From Nocardioides luteus (lineage in GTDB: Bacteria; Actinomycetota; Actinomycetes; Propionibacteriales; Nocardioidaceae): a stretch of DNA of 48,651 nt. Below the pieces are notes generated by a model. That model was not told where the DNA came from and searched no databases. It saw only the letters and a program-made list of their open reading frames with translations. The stretch spans positions 1 through 48,651 of the forward strand of contig NZ_JZDQ02000043.1 of the NCBI RefSeq assembly GCF_000960475.2, read 5' to 3'. Numbering within the stretch: the stretch's first letter is position 1; every line of letters begins with the position of its first letter. Below, one piece after another: positions 48,567 through 48,651 of the stretch. The position numbers were made by a program, and so were the translations under genes.

Positions 48567-48651
48567 GAGGCGTCACTCCCGTCGGGCGAGGCGTCACTCC
48601 CGTCGGGCGAGGCGTCACTCCCGTCGGGCGAGGCGTCACTCCCGTCGGGCG
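48567..48651. repeat. 21-bp tandem repeat truncated by the window edge
   Basis: Four complete, identical 21-base units (starts 48567, 48588, 48609 and 48630) begin GAGGCGTCACTCCCGTCGGG; a fifth starts at the last base. Degenerate copies occur at 48551-48566. Because 21 is a multiple of three, the array could be coding on either strand; on the minus strand one frame reads TGVTPRP repeats. Its first ten bases also occur at 27762-27771. Confidence 0.9.

Noticed and set aside
48567..48651. CRISPR array
   Set aside because: Units are contiguous 21-bp copies without unique spacers, so this is a tandem repeat.
1..48651. Prophage, transposon or integrative element
   Set aside because: No integrase, transposase, phage structural gene, tRNA or flanking direct repeat was recognised anywhere in the window.

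Overview
The window is a stretch of a high-GC actinobacterial chromosome, most likely from Nocardioidaceae (Nocardioides or a close relative; the genus is inferred from gene content, not from a search). Supporting signs are a WhiB protein, a sigma-R/RsrA pair of the mycothiol type, a SigF-type sigma factor with its anti-sigma partner, a PdtaS-like kinase, the 24-residue ribosomal protein bL37, an F420/flavin luciferase-like oxidoreductase and many GTG starts. No rRNA, tRNA, CRISPR array, transposase or prophage gene was seen.

Left part (1-5.9 kb and 15.4-23.1 kb): a conserved housekeeping block. The gene order whiB1 - pdtaS - (DUF2785, bL37) - rsrA/sigR - yedK - aroA - rsgA resembles the Mycobacterium tuberculosis Rv3219-Rv3228 neighbourhood as I recall it. 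A CRP-type site lies upstream of whiB1. A sigma-R-type promoter sits directly on the start of the long sigR reading frame. hisN, a CBS-domain gene, a two-component system and an FKBP isomerase follow.

Insert in that block (5.97-14.7 kb): an L-arabinose catabolic island. It encodes a GH51 arabinofuranosidase, a sugar-binding lipoprotein, two ABC permeases, a LacI repressor, an AraD1/GguC-type FAH protein and an IlvD/Edd-type L-arabinonate dehydratase. Two near-identical palindromes (14 and 18 bp) flank the island's transcription units and probably bind the LacI protein. Together these suggest uptake of L-arabinose and non-phosphorylative breakdown; the sugar dehydrogenase, lactonase and transporter ATPase are not in the window.

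Between yedK and aroA lies the most unusual gene (17179-19770). It fuses an ECF sigma factor, a zinc-binding anti-sigma-like motif, a membrane anchor and a large, probably extracytoplasmic region with Ig/cadherin-like repeats in one polypeptide. It is divergent from a gene for a degenerate GGDEF protein. A second unusual fusion (24393-27050) joins a sensor histidine kinase to a DUF4173 membrane protein without a stop codon and keeps an internal ribosome binding site and ATG at the junction.

Middle and right part (27-48.6 kb): a DUF445 protein; a reductive pyrimidine (uracil) degradation cluster (beta-ureidopropionase, dihydropyrimidinase, luciferase-like oxidoreductase, class III aminotransferase, CoA-acylating semialdehyde dehydrogenase); a secreted GH10 xylanase divergent from an alditol/xylitol oxidase; chorismate mutase, thioredoxin and a 46-residue membrane protein; a SNF2 helicase with a TTG start; an EcsC-type protein; an alpha/beta hydrolase divergent from a PadR regulator and an FAD monooxygenase; succinate-semialdehyde dehydrogenase; and a thioesterase. 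Several convergent gene pairs are separated by long perfect hairpins. The right edge runs into a 21-bp tandem repeat whose core also occurs near 27.76 kb.
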